Part shown: positions 1 to 8,413 of the stretch, piece by piece
Position numbering within the stretch: position 1 is the stretch's first letter
Layout: each line of letters starts with the position of its first letter
Assembly: GCA_964532515.1 (NCBI GenBank)
Contig: CAZHKH010000010.1
Location: forward strand, 1 to 25,827
DNA from: TMED161 sp964532515
GTDB taxonomy: Bacteria > Fidelibacterota > Marinisomatia > SCGC-AAA003-L08 > D37C17
Length of the DNA stretch: 25,827 nucleotides
Direction: 5' to 3'
The notes under the pieces: generated by a model
Seen by the model: the letters and a program-made list of their open reading frames with translations, nothing else
The model's database searches: none
What the model was told of the DNA's origin: nothing
Position numbers and translations under genes: made by a program

Positions 1-1366
1 ATTCTGACATCTCTGTGCTTACTGCTGTCACATTATAACAATATGTTGCTGCCACATTTGATAGCCCTGTATCTGCATAATTTGTTGATGTCGTAGAACC
101 AACCAGTGCACCATCTCTATAAATATTATAGTTTGAAACGGTCCATGGCTCAGGATGTGTCCAAGATAACGTTACCATTGTAAGGCCACCAACTGCTTCT
201 AAATCTTGGGGTGCAAAAATTGGAGGAGGGTCCTCTCCAGATACATCTATTGTTCCGGATGATGCTGAATAACCAAGAGCATTCCCATCTACATCAGATA
301 AAATAGATTGGTCTCCTATATTAATTTCTATCTCTGCAGTATAAATTTGATCAGATTGATAACCCACTGTTACAATAGGCCCTTCTCCAAGCTGTATCCC
401 AGTTAAAGTTAAATCAAATCCTACAACAATATAGGTTCCATCAGCTTGCTCATTTGCACTAATTGTAAAACCTGATGTTCTTTCAGTAGGTTCTACGCTT
501 ATAAATGACCCATAAGTATTTGGAAAATCTGTTAAATAAAATTCAAATCCTGCAATAATATCATTTGGATTATCAAGCGCAATATCAATGGTTGTGCTTT
601 CTCCGGCATTCACATCTGAGCCAATAACTGATAGTACGTTGTCGCCTGTTGGGGCACCATCATCGCCACCATCATCAGCGCCATTGGAAACAGTGATAGA
701 CCCAACCATTCCCATTCCAGCGTGAGGGTTACATTCATAGTCATAGTCTCCTTCTTCTGTGAAGGTAAATGAATATGACCAATCATCATTAGAGGGATTT
801 CCGCTACCAAAAGAATCTGGGTTGTCAGGATAAGTATCTGTAGAACCATCAACATTATGATTCCCTCCCATATTCATCCATTGTACTGTTTCACCTACTT
901 GGATATCAAGATGTGAGGGATCGAAAGTATTTGAACCACCACCAACATTAACTACCCAATCAGCGTCACCACCATCATCACCTCCATCTTCAAAACCACC
1001 TGGCCAATCCACAGTTAAAGCTCCACCACTTGAATCAGAAAATATAAACTCATCTAAGCAATCATATGAAATATCTCCAGCTAATTCAACAAGAGTCCCT
1101 GCTCCTGCTGGGATAACAGAACCTGTAAATGAAAAAGCAAGAACAGTGCTCCCGCTTGATGAAATAGTAAAACCATTTGCAGCAGCATCGCCTCCGGATG
1201 CTCCAGTTACACAGCCGTTATGTCCAAACTGAAACCCAGCAATATCTGCTGTGCTCTCATAATTTAGATTTTCACCATCAAGTGTTAAAAACACATCCTG
1301 TGAGAAAGAAAATGCTGTAAATAAAATAAAAATACCAAAAAATTTTGAATAGAAATTACTAACCAT
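1..1366 (-). CDS. Secreted multidomain protein: cohesin-like, cupredoxin, cohesin-like and FN3 domains (C-terminus beyond window)
   Basis: An open frame of 455 codons runs from an ATG at 1366 off the left edge with no stop. A GGGGGA stretch lies just upstream of the ATG. Residues 1-22 look like a signal peptide ending FSFSQ. Residues 23-120 resemble the beta-sandwich cohesin-like module common in FCB secreted proteins. An acidic Gly/Asp linker leads into a plastocyanin-like domain (about 133-227) with a full set of type I copper ligands: His170, Cys212, His215 and Met220 (pattern C-x2-H-x4-M). After a second Gly/Asp linker, residues 243-375 form another cohesin-like region. From about 382 a fibronectin type III domain begins (TLSW, YNIYRDG) and is cut at the edge. 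I infer an exported protein, possibly a type IX secretion cargo, but the C-terminal sorting domain that would prove this is outside the window. The role of the copper site is unknown. Confidence 0.85.
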   Translation of the reverse strand, partial: MVSNFYSKFFGIFILFTAFSFSQDVFLTLDGENLNYESTADIAGFQFGHNGCVTGASGGDAAANGFTISSSGSTVLAFSFTGSVIPAGAGTLVELAGDISYDCLDEFIFSDSSGGALTVDWPGGFEDGGDDGGDADWVVNVGGGSNTFDPSHLDIQVGETVQWMNMGGNHNVDGSTDTYPDNPDSFGSGNPSNDDWSYSFTFTEEGDYDYECNPHAGMGMVGSITVSNGADDGGDDGAPTGDNVLSVIGSDVNAGESTTIDIALDNPNDIIAGFEFYLTDFPNTYGSFISVEPTERTSGFTISANEQADGTYIVVGFDLTLTGIQLGEGPIVTVGYQSDQIYTAEIEINIGDQSILSDVDGNALGYSASSGTIDVSGEDPPPIFAPQDLEAVGGLTMVTLSWTHPEPWTVSNYNIYRDGALVGSTTSTNYADTGLSNVAATYCYNVTAVSTEMSE

Positions 1367-1392
1367 GGAGTCCCCCAAGTTTTAAATTTTAA

Positions 1393-1406
1393 ACATCGCG
1401 CGATGT
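1393..1406. repeat. Perfect 14-bp GC-rich palindrome between two secreted-protein genes
   Basis: ACATCGCGCGATGT is a perfect inverted repeat in a 60-bp AT-rich gap. It lies downstream of the small cohesin-like gene and about 27 bp upstream of the start of the large cupredoxin gene. It could be a dimeric operator. It could also be a short hairpin: a 5-bp stem with a GCGC loop, followed on the minus strand by TTTAAAATTT, which is too poor in T to be a convincing terminator. Confidence 0.45.
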
Positions 1407-1426
1407 AAAATATACTGATTTTTGTC

Positions 1427-1978
1427 TTATTTTCCTATCTGAAATGGAATTGAATTAAATTGAATTCTCTGTGCATTTTTATCTGCAAATATAGGTTCAA
1501 TAATAATTGGTTGATTTAATTTTGAATTTGAAGTTGCTTTTATATTAAACAAAATATTTTCTGATTTTTCTGAGCTGTTTGATCCAGGAATAAAACCTCC
1601 GGACATAGAAAATCCTAAAATTCTACCACTTTTATTGTAATGTAATGCAAAATTATTATTCTCAGCCCTACCCCCATATACTTGATTAATGATAAAGATG
1701 TCATCGGGCTGAATATCAAGTTGAATTCCTGATACTGCCTGATGGTTAATCATATATACACTGAACAAGCAACTTTCGCCATCCTGTTTAAATGAAGTTA
1801 TTCCAATCTCAATTGGCTTACTTGGGTCTATCAAAAAATCTAAAGATTTTCCGCCCTTAATATTTATACTCTTATCGATTATGTTCTCTTTATTTATATT
1901 TATATTTTTCTTCGCTAAAACATCAGCAGCAAAGCTAAATACAAACAATAAAAAAATAGGTGCTAATATTCTTTTCAT
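1427..1978 (-). CDS. Small exported cohesin-like domain protein
   Basis: This 183-residue protein has a clear signal peptide (MKR, then a hydrophobic stretch, ending around ADVLA). The mature part is beta-rich. Residues 55-175 match the layout of cohesin-type modules: alternating hydrophobic strands (FSVYMINHQAVSGIQLDI), a central Gly/Asn turn region, GRILGFSMSGG, and a late ILFNIKA strand. No dockerin, enzyme motif or sorting domain is visible. The ATG at 1978 has AGGAG four bases upstream. It lies just upstream of the larger cohesin/cupredoxin gene on the same strand, so the two may be co-expressed or interact, which is inference. The family assignment rests on pattern only and could be another immunoglobulin-like fold. 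Confidence 0.7.
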   Translation of the reverse strand: MKRILAPIFLLFVFSFAADVLAKKNININKENIIDKSINIKGGKSLDFLIDPSKPIEIGITSFKQDGESCLFSVYMINHQAVSGIQLDIQPDDIFIINQVYGGRAENNNFALHYNKSGRILGFSMSGGFIPGSNSSEKSENILFNIKATSNSKLNQPIIIEPIFADKNAQRIQFNSIPFQIGK

Positions 1979-2068
1979 TATTCTCCTAACTAGATGTAAT
2001 CTATAGTTTTTAATAGTAAAACTGATTAAAATAGAACAATTATTAATTATGAATGTTTAATTTACTAT
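1979..2068. promoter_or_regulatory. Divergent intergenic region, probable bidirectional promoter
   Basis: Ninety AT-rich bases separate the start of the small cohesin-like gene (minus) from the start of the porD-like gene (plus), so transcription must begin here in at least one direction. On the minus strand, TTGTTC and a TATTAA about 18 bp later resemble -35/-10 boxes, but the match is weak. AGGAG at 1983-1987 is the ribosome binding site of the minus-strand gene. No comparable site precedes the plus-strand ATG at 2069. Confidence 0.45.
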
Positions 2069-2902
2069 ATGTTAAAAAAGTATATATTAATTTTATTTCT
2101 TATTATTGGAATTTCCAAAGCTCAATTTTCAGAGGTCAACGTTTCTCTTGATGTTAGAAATATTAGTAATAATTATTATTTTCTAATTGAAAATTTAAAG
2201 GATGAAATTAGCTCATACTATGAAAGCACTATCTTCTCTGAGGATGATTTAGATTTAAATATTACTATTAAAATGCACATTGTAATAGAGTCAATTAATA
2301 GAATAAATAATATTGAAACTATAAATGCACAATTTTTTATTTCAAATAATCTTGATTTAAACCAATATTCAAAATCTTCAACTTTTCCTTACCATAAAGG
2401 GCAATCTATAGTTTACACCTCAGATTTTGATCCGCTAAGTTCTCTTTTAGACTATTTTGCATTTATTTTCCTAGCAAATGAAATAGATATGTACGCTCCC
2501 TTAGAGGGCACCTCATTTTATAATTTAGCAGAGAAAATTGCAATCAGAGGAAAAGAATCAGACTATTCAAATGGATGGGATGATAGATGGAAAAAATGCA
2601 AGCGTATTATTGAAAACTCTCATCTTCGAAAGTTTCGTTTCCATTGGTATGAGCTTCGCTACAATATGACGATAACTGATATTCCATTAAAGGATAAGAT
2701 TGAATTGGCAGCTGAATTAGAAAATGATATCTATTATTTAAAAGAATTTTTCCCTAATGATAGGAACGCTTTTTTATTTTTAGATATTTATTGTAATGAA
2801 ATAGGTGAAACTTTAGGGACATTAGAGATGTTTGATGCGCTTATCATGCTAAGCAATTATGACGTTGATAATAAATTAATTTATAGTAAATATTTAAAAT
2901 GA
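2069..2902 (+). CDS. porD: PorD-like (DUF4835) protein, type IX secretion associated
   Basis: This 277-residue protein has an N-terminal signal peptide (MLKKYILILFLIIG, cleavage near SKAQ). The rest follows the DUF4835/PorD pattern. An N-terminal beta region opens with FSEVNVSLDVRNI. It is followed by YTSDFDPLSSLLDYFAF, then a stretch with APLEGTSFYNLAEKI and GWDDRW, and a helical end with RKFRFHWYELRYN. PorD is known in Bacteroidetes as an accessory component of the type IX secretion system. It fits the secreted, beta-domain-rich proteins encoded divergently next door, but no core T9SS gene is visible here. The stop overlaps the next start (ATGA), so it should be translated together with the EnvC-like gene. 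No clear Shine-Dalgarno sequence precedes the ATG. The family call is from remembered motifs, not a search. Confidence 0.65.
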   Translation: MLKKYILILFLIIGISKAQFSEVNVSLDVRNISNNYYFLIENLKDEISSYYESTIFSEDDLDLNITIKMHIVIESINRINNIETINAQFFISNNLDLNQYSKSSTFPYHKGQSIVYTSDFDPLSSLLDYFAFIFLANEIDMYAPLEGTSFYNLAEKIAIRGKESDYSNGWDDRWKKCKRIIENSHLRKFRFHWYELRYNMTITDIPLKDKIELAAELENDIYYLKEFFPNDRNAFLFLDIYCNEIGETLGTLEMFDALIMLSNYDVDNKLIYSKYLK

Positions 2903-4179
2903 AACGAAGAAACTCACTTTACGTAGCCTTATTTATTATCTTAATATCATTTATAATCACAGAAGAAAAAACTTCAGTAGAAATAAAAGAAGAAATTAAA
3001 TTAAAAAAAAATAAAGAAGAGATAATAAGAGAAGAGATAGAAACCCTCAAAGAAAAAATAAGAAAAAATGATATCAAATCAGAAGAAAAAGGAAATAAGT
3101 TAAAATCAATCGATAAACAAATTAAACTTGCCGAACAGCTACTTAAAAAAATAAAGGAACGAGAGCAAACAATAAATTCTTCAATTGGTTCAACTGAAAT
3201 GAATATAAGAGAAAAAGAACAAACAATGGATAATATTCGAAAACAATATTCTGATATGATTATCTATTTATACAAAACTCATAATAATGGATATCTAGAT
3301 ATTCTGCTAAACTCAAATAACTGGAATGACATAGTGTATAAAATGAAATATCTTGAAATAATTTCAGAAAGAGAAAAAGAGATTAAAGATAATCTAAATT
3401 CAAGTATAGTTAGTTTAAATGAAGAAATAATTAAGTTTGTAGATGATTTGTCTATAGCCACTAATGAAAAAACAGATAAAAGAGACGAAGTATACTCATT
3501 AAATCAAGATAAAGAAAAAGAAGAAAATGAAATTGATAGGACAAAGAGAAAAAAGGAACAACTTAAAAAAGAGCAGTTCAGAAAAGAGAAAGCTCTTAAA
3601 GAAATCAAGGAATTATTAGAAAAATTGTATGTTGATAAAAATCTTGCAGAAAAAAGAGAGGAGGAAATTAAAAGAAAACGAGAAGAAGAGCTAAAAAGAA
3701 TTAAAGAAGAAGAAGAAAGAAAAAAGAAAATAATTAATCAAAAATTTGCCAATAATAAAGGAAAACTCTCGTGGCCTGTGAAAGGGATGATTACTGAAAA
3801 GCAAGGAAAATACACAAATGTGCACGATGATGGCTCTTATGTTGAAAGAGAAAATAAATGGATAAAAATTCAAACTAAAAAAAATAGCGAGGTTAAATTA
3901 CCATTTGATGGAATTATCTCTTCGATGGATCTAATAGATCTTTATCGTGGAGTAATCATTGTAGACCATGGAGATCAGTATTATACTGTATATGCGAATC
4001 TAGATGAAGATTTCCCTGAATCACTCAATGTCGGGGAGTATTACTATAAAGACACACTTATTGGCAATGTATCTGATAGTGAAGATGAGAAGCATGGTGA
4101 ATTAAATTTTGGTATATGGAAATTTTCTAAGAATAATATGGATCCTGATTATTTGAATCCTGAGGATTGGATTAAATGA
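2899..4179 (+). CDS. envC: EnvC-like murein hydrolase activator (coiled coil plus degenerate LytM/M23 domain)
   Basis: The protein has 426 residues. An N-terminal hydrophobic segment (residues 7-21) acts as signal or anchor. A very long Lys/Glu-rich coiled coil fills about 25-280. A LytM/M23-like domain starts at LSWPVKG (about residue 289) and ends at the C-terminus, which closes with a PEDWIK motif comparable to the PQPWL of EnvC. True M23 peptidases need an HxH pair and a second His/Asp pair. Here the HxH position reads VYANL and the other ligands are absent, so this is predicted to be non-catalytic. It would activate cell-wall amidases during division, as EnvC does. ATGA overlaps join it to the porD-like gene upstream and holB downstream. 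The coding strand is very A-rich because of the Lys/Glu coil. Confidence 0.85.
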   Translation: MKRRNSLYVALFIILISFIITEEKTSVEIKEEIKLKKNKEEIIREEIETLKEKIRKNDIKSEEKGNKLKSIDKQIKLAEQLLKKIKEREQTINSSIGSTEMNIREKEQTMDNIRKQYSDMIIYLYKTHNNGYLDILLNSNNWNDIVYKMKYLEIISEREKEIKDNLNSSIVSLNEEIIKFVDDLSIATNEKTDKRDEVYSLNQDKEKEENEIDRTKRKKEQLKKEQFRKEKALKEIKELLEKLYVDKNLAEKREEEIKRKREEELKRIKEEEERKKKIINQKFANNKGKLSWPVKGMITEKQGKYTNVHDDGSYVERENKWIKIQTKKNSEVKLPFDGIISSMDLIDLYRGVIIVDHGDQYYTVYANLDEDFPESLNVGEYYYKDTLIGNVSDSEDEKHGELNFGIWKFSKNNMDPDYLNPEDWIK

Positions 4180-5330
4180 TTTTCGATGAAATGATATTAA
4201 ATGAAAAAATATGGAAAATGTTATCTAATTCATTTAGGAATAACAAAATTCCCAATGCTTTTATTTTTTCTGGTGAAGATGGTGTAGGGAAAGAGGCTCA
4301 CTCAATTGAATTTTCTGCTCTTTTAAATTGTAAGAGAATTCATGAAGAAAAATTTCCATGTGGAGATTGTAGGTCTTGCCTTAAAATAAAATCATTTCAA
4401 CATGAAGAAATTCATTTTATACATCCAACTCGATCACCTAAAAAGAAAACTGATATGGTGCTAGATCAAAAAACAATAGATGAATTAAATAAAAATTATA
4501 AATTAAAAGCATCGAACCCATATCATAAAATTAGCCTTGAGAATTCAACTACTATCCCTATAGCTTCCATAAGAAGCTTGAAAAAAAAATTATATTATTC
4601 TAAGAGCGATGAAAATTGGAGTGTAGTAATAATATTTAATGCAGAAAAACTCTGTATCCCAAAAGCAGAATCGGCAAATTCACTTTTAAAAATTTTAGAA
4701 GAACCCCCAGAAAGAACCTTATTTATTCTAATAACATCAAATATAAACTTGTTGATTCCTACCATTCAATCAAGATGCCAAAAACTTTATTTTAAAAATT
4801 TATCTGGATCTGATTTAAGAGAATATTCAATAACTCATCTAAATGATAATGTGACTGATGAAATTATAGATATTTCAAATGGAAGTATATCAAAATTACT
4901 AAATAATACCGATGGTAGTAAAGCTAAGCAACTCAAACAATTAATAAGTTGCCTTTATAACGATGATATTAGATCTATTGAAAAATTTCTATCATCTTTG
5001 AATAAAATTAAAATGAATGATAAGAGTATGTTTCAAGATTATCTCAATCTTATTAAAGTTTCAGCAAAAGATTTGTATTTGTTGAATTCAAACATCAAAA
5101 ATAATTCCATATCTTTTAATTTCCTCAAAGATGACTACAGCGCAATTATTAAATTGTTTCCAAATGCTAATTGGACTGGAATTATTGAATTAATAGATGA
5201 TAGTATCCTTAATTTTTCTAGAAATATAAATATATCGTTAGAAGCTTATGCTTTTATGATTAATGTTCGTTCTTGTCTTCAAGCTAAAAGAGTTAATAGA
5301 TTTCATCAACAAATAGGTGCTGAGATTTAA
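4176..5330 (+). CDS. holB: DNA polymerase III delta-prime subunit (clamp loader)
   Basis: This 384-residue AAA+ clamp-loader subunit opens with NKIPNAFIFSGEDGVGKE. The P-loop-like motif ends GKE rather than GK[ST], in keeping with a delta-prime subunit that does not hydrolyse ATP. A zinc-binding module follows (LLNCKR, then CGDCRSC). KAESANSLLKILEEPPE matches the conserved helix seen in DnaX/HolB proteins. The SRC motif (IQSRCQKLYF) supplies the arginine finger to a neighbouring subunit. The C-terminal region is weakly conserved, as usual. A stretch with KKKTDMVLDQKTIDEL between the zinc module and the core looks like a lineage-specific insertion. The start overlaps the EnvC-like gene, with GAGGA about nine bases upstream. 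Confidence 0.88.
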   Translation: MIFDEMILNEKIWKMLSNSFRNNKIPNAFIFSGEDGVGKEAHSIEFSALLNCKRIHEEKFPCGDCRSCLKIKSFQHEEIHFIHPTRSPKKKTDMVLDQKTIDELNKNYKLKASNPYHKISLENSTTIPIASIRSLKKKLYYSKSDENWSVVIIFNAEKLCIPKAESANSLLKILEEPPERTLFILITSNINLLIPTIQSRCQKLYFKNLSGSDLREYSITHLNDNVTDEIIDISNGSISKLLNNTDGSKAKQLKQLISCLYNDDIRSIEKFLSSLNKIKMNDKSMFQDYLNLIKVSAKDLYLLNSNIKNNSISFNFLKDDYSAIIKLFPNANWTGIIELIDDSILNFSRNINISLEAYAFMINVRSCLQAKRVNRFHQQIGAEI

Positions 5331-5334
5331 TAAT

Positions 5335-6843
5335 ATGAAACCCTTCTATATCACTACTCCGTTATACTACGTTAATGATGAGCCTCATATTGGCCATGCA
5401 TATACTACTATACTAGCTGATGTTATCTCTAGATTTAATAAAAACTTAGGTAAAGATGTATATTTTTTGACAGGAACTGATGAGCATGGTCAAAAAGTTC
5501 AAGAGGCTTCAGAAAAAAGGAATGTATCACCTAAAGAGCATGCAGATGAATATGTGAAGCGATTTAAAAAAACATGGAAAAATCTTGATATTGACTATGA
5601 TTATTTTATCAGAACTACAGATGAAGATCACAAGGAAAAAGTAAAAAAAATATTATTATCTTTATATGAAAAGAAGGATATCTACTTTGATGAATATGAA
5701 GGCTTATATTCTGTTTCAGAAGAAAGATTTATAACTGCAAAAGAAAAAGAAGAGGGTGATTTTAGAGAGATAAAAACAATTAAAGAAAAAAATTATTTTT
5801 TTAAAATGTCTCAATATCAAAATAAATTAATAAAGCATATAAGTGATAATCCTGATTTTATTCAACCTGAAAGTAGAAAGAATGAGATTTTAGGTTTCCT
5901 AAGGAAACCTTTAAACGATTTATGTATATCAAGGCCTAAGTCTAGATTAAATTGGGGTATAGAGCTTCCATTTGATAAAGAGTACGTAACATATGTCTGG
6001 TTTGATGCACTTATAAATTATATAAGTGGAGTAGGTTGGGGTGAAAAAGATAATAAAAAATTTAATTATTATTGGCCAGCAAACTACCATTTAATGGCAA
6101 AAGATATTGTTACAACACATTGCGTATATTGGCCAACAATGTTAATGGCATGTAATATTGAATTGCCAAAAACTATATTTGCTCATGGCTGGTGGTTAAT
6201 TGATGATATCAAAATGTCAAAATCATTAGGCAATGTAGTTAAACCCCTTGATTTAGCAAATGAGTATGGATCTGATTCTTTGAGATATTACTTAATGAGG
6301 AATATGGTATTAGGGCAAGATGCTACTTTTACACTAGATTCATTCATTAAACGTTATAATGCTGACCTTGCCAATGACTATGGTAATGTTATAAATCGAG
6401 TTGTTGTATTGATAACAAAATATTTTGATTCAAAAGTCCCTAGCCCTGGAGAGTATAATAATATAGATAAAAATTTAATAACTAAATTTGATGATATATC
6501 ATTAAAAATATCAAAATATATAAAAGAACTAAAAATTCATGAGCTAGTAGAGTTTATTTTTTCTTTAATACGATTAATTAATAAATATCTTGAGGATAAA
6601 GAACCATGGAAAACCTATAAAGATTTTCCAAATCAAAATGAAGTTACAGCAACAACTCTTTACTTATCTATTGAGTGTATACGAATATGTAGTCAACTTC
6701 TTCATCCAATTATGCCAAGTAAAACAGAAATTGCATTGAAATCAATGAATGCAATGGAAATAAATTTAAATTTTGGACAAATTAAAAGTGGTCAAAAAAT
6801 AGATTCTATACCAACATTATTCCCTAGAATAGAAGTAAAATAA
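5335..6843 (+). CDS. metG: Methionyl-tRNA synthetase
   Basis: This class I synthetase charges tRNA-Met. Counting from the ATG at 5335 it has 502 residues. HIGH is at residues 18-21 and KMSKS at 293-297 (DIKMSKSLGN). The methionine-pocket region TYVWFDALINYISGVGW and the anticodon-binding helical domain (ANDYGNVINR) are also present. A GTG at 5317 would add six residues (MLRFNN) that are not part of the family, so I chose 5335, where MKPFYITTPLYYVN matches the usual N-terminus. The connective-peptide knuckle lacks cysteines (YEGLYSVSEERF), so this is a zinc-free form. The C-terminal tRNA-binding domain of longer homologues is absent. It follows holB by four bases and precedes tatD and rsmA, an association also seen around metS in Firmicutes. 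Confidence 0.96.
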   Translation: MKPFYITTPLYYVNDEPHIGHAYTTILADVISRFNKNLGKDVYFLTGTDEHGQKVQEASEKRNVSPKEHADEYVKRFKKTWKNLDIDYDYFIRTTDEDHKEKVKKILLSLYEKKDIYFDEYEGLYSVSEERFITAKEKEEGDFREIKTIKEKNYFFKMSQYQNKLIKHISDNPDFIQPESRKNEILGFLRKPLNDLCISRPKSRLNWGIELPFDKEYVTYVWFDALINYISGVGWGEKDNKKFNYYWPANYHLMAKDIVTTHCVYWPTMLMACNIELPKTIFAHGWWLIDDIKMSKSLGNVVKPLDLANEYGSDSLRYYLMRNMVLGQDATFTLDSFIKRYNADLANDYGNVINRVVVLITKYFDSKVPSPGEYNNIDKNLITKFDDISLKISKYIKELKIHELVEFIFSLIRLINKYLEDKEPWKTYKDFPNQNEVTATTLYLSIECIRICSQLLHPIMPSKTEIALKSMNAMEINLNFGQIKSGQKIDSIPTLFPRIEVK

Positions 6844-6851
6844 CTAAGAAT

Positions 6852-7616
6852 ATGAATTTTTTAATTGATACCCACTCACATGTGTACTATGATCAATATA
6901 AAGATGATCTATCTCTTGTAATTGAATCTGCTGAAAAAAATGGTGTTAATAGAATCATATGTGTAGGAACAGACATTAAAAGTTCCTCTGAATCAATTCG
7001 CATCGCAAATAAGTATAATAATGTTTTTTGTACTGTAGGCTGCCATCCACATGATACTTCAAAAATGGATAGTGATTATATTAAAGAATTAGAACAAATG
7101 TGTAAAGAACCAAAAGTTGTTGGCATAGGTGAAACTGGTTTAGATTATTATTACAATCACTCTTCTCAAGCTATACAAAAAAAATGCTTTATTGAGCATA
7201 TTGAGCTATCAAAAGATGTGGGAATGCCATTGGTTATTCATAATAGAAATTCAGATGATGATTTATTGAAAATATTAAAAAAATATAAACCAAATGGAGT
7301 TGTTCATTGTTTCTCTGGAGATATTGCTATGGCAAAAGAAATTATTAATCTAGGGATATTGTTATCATTCACAGGAATAATTACATTTAATAATTCAGCA
7401 TTAACGGATGTGATAAAAGAAATTGAGTTAAATACTTTTATGGTAGAAACTGATTCTCCATATTTAACCCCTGTTCCATTTAGAGGGAAGAGAAATGAGC
7501 CAAAGCATGTAAAAATCATTGCTGAAAAAATTGCTGAAATAAAAAATCTTCCAATTCAAGAAATAATAGAGCATACTACGAGAAATGCCTACAGACTCTT
7601 CAATCGAATAAAATGA
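6852..7616 (+). CDS. tatD: TatD-family metal-dependent hydrolase (predicted DNase)
   Basis: This 254-residue TIM-barrel amidohydrolase has the whole set of TatD metal-binding motifs. They are DTHSH at residues 6-10, GCHPHD, GETGLDYYY (metal-bridging Glu), PLVIHNR, VVHCFSG and ETDSPYLTP. TatD proteins are 3'-5' exonucleases or endonucleases acting in DNA repair and turnover; the physiological substrate here is unknown. The ATG at 6852 has only a weak AAGAA upstream and lies eight bases after metG. The stop overlaps the start of rsmA (ATGA), so the two are probably translated together. Length and motifs are ordinary. Confidence 0.92.
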   Translation: MNFLIDTHSHVYYDQYKDDLSLVIESAEKNGVNRIICVGTDIKSSSESIRIANKYNNVFCTVGCHPHDTSKMDSDYIKELEQMCKEPKVVGIGETGLDYYYNHSSQAIQKKCFIEHIELSKDVGMPLVIHNRNSDDDLLKILKKYKPNGVVHCFSGDIAMAKEIINLGILLSFTGIITFNNSALTDVIKEIELNTFMVETDSPYLTPVPFRGKRNEPKHVKIIAEKIAEIKNLPIQEIIEHTTRNAYRLFNRIK

Positions 7617-8356
7617 AAAAACATATTTCTAAAAAAAAATGGGGACAAAATTTTTTAATAGACCCCAATGTAATAAATAAAATAATATCATCAATAAATA
7701 TAAAATCAACAGATAGCGTATTAGAAATTGGTCCGGGTAAAGGAGCTATCACTATTCCGCTGGCAAATAAAGTGAAAAAAATGACTGCTATAGAAATAGA
7801 TTCTAATTTATGTGAAATTCTTAATAATAAAAATATTCCTCATTTAGAAATTATTAATGATGATATTTTGAAAATTGACTTATCTCAGATTAATAGTAAT
7901 ATAATAGTTGGAAATCTTCCTTATTATATTACAACGCCTATTCTATTTAAAATTTTTAAATCAAAATTAAATTGGGAGAAAATATTTTTTTTAATGCAAA
8001 GGGAAGTTGCAGAGAGGATTGTAGGGATCCCAAAGACAAAGGCATATGGAAGACTCACAATTATGTCTCAAATTTTTTCAAATACAAAAATACTATTTAA
8101 TATTTCTTCTCAAGTTTTTAGACCCATTCCTAAAGTTGAATCAAGTCTTGTTCAATTTACTAAGAACTCTGATTTTCAAATTAATGATTATGTGAAATTT
8201 GAAGAAACTATAAGAAAAATTTTCAACCAACGAAGAAAGAAGATGAAAAATTGTATAACATCAGATATGGATTTAAACTTATCAGTACAATCAAAATTAT
8301 TAGATAAACGTCCCGAAGAAATTACCGTACAGGAATATGTGAAATTAATAAATTGA
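7613..8356 (+). CDS. rsmA: 16S rRNA (adenine1518/1519-N6) dimethyltransferase
   Basis: This 247-residue KsgA/RsmA enzyme dimethylates two adjacent adenines in helix 45 of 16S rRNA late in 30S assembly. The N-terminus KKKWGQNFLID is the family signature. The SAM-binding motif I is VLEIGPGKGAIT, followed by AIEID. The catalytic motif IV is GNLPYYIT, and the downstream MQREVAERI and PKVESSLV segments are conserved. The C-terminal domain is somewhat short. It overlaps tatD by four bases and is the last of the holB-metG-tatD-rsmA group. The 57-base gap after it suggests that rpoD may have its own promoter. Confidence 0.96.
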   Translation: MKKHISKKKWGQNFLIDPNVINKIISSINIKSTDSVLEIGPGKGAITIPLANKVKKMTAIEIDSNLCEILNNKNIPHLEIINDDILKIDLSQINSNIIVGNLPYYITTPILFKIFKSKLNWEKIFFLMQREVAERIVGIPKTKAYGRLTIMSQIFSNTKILFNISSQVFRPIPKVESSLVQFTKNSDFQINDYVKFEETIRKIFNQRRKKMKNCITSDMDLNLSVQSKLLDKRPEEITVQEYVKLIN

Positions 8357-8368
8357 TTGGAATCTGTT

Positions 8369-8389
8369 CGTAATATCATTAAAATTACG
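8369..8389 (+). promoter_or_regulatory. Short inverted repeat in the rsmA-rpoD gap
   Basis: CGTAAT and ATTACG form a 6-bp inverted repeat separated by nine bases, in the 57-base gap between rsmA and rpoD. No T tract follows, so it is not a good intrinsic terminator. It could be an operator or a weak leader hairpin upstream of the sigma factor gene, or chance. Confidence 0.2.
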
Positions 8390-8413
8390 GGCTATTAAGG
8401 TTAGGAAATATTT

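Noticed and set aside
610..855. Open frame on the minus strand over the cupredoxin region
   Set aside because: It lies out of frame within the 1-1366 gene, whose cupredoxin and cohesin-like coding is clear; the alternative protein is low-complexity Met/Leu/Thr.
1393..1415. Intrinsic terminator for the small cohesin-like gene
   Set aside because: The stem is only five base pairs with a four-base loop, and the following bases are mixed T and A rather than a T run.
2899..4179. Active M23 metallopeptidase
   Set aside because: The zinc-ligand positions are replaced, so an activator role is more likely than catalysis.
5317..5334. GTG start for metG adding six residues
   Set aside because: The added MLRFNN is outside the family N-terminus, and ATG at 5335 gives the standard MKPFYITTPLYY start.
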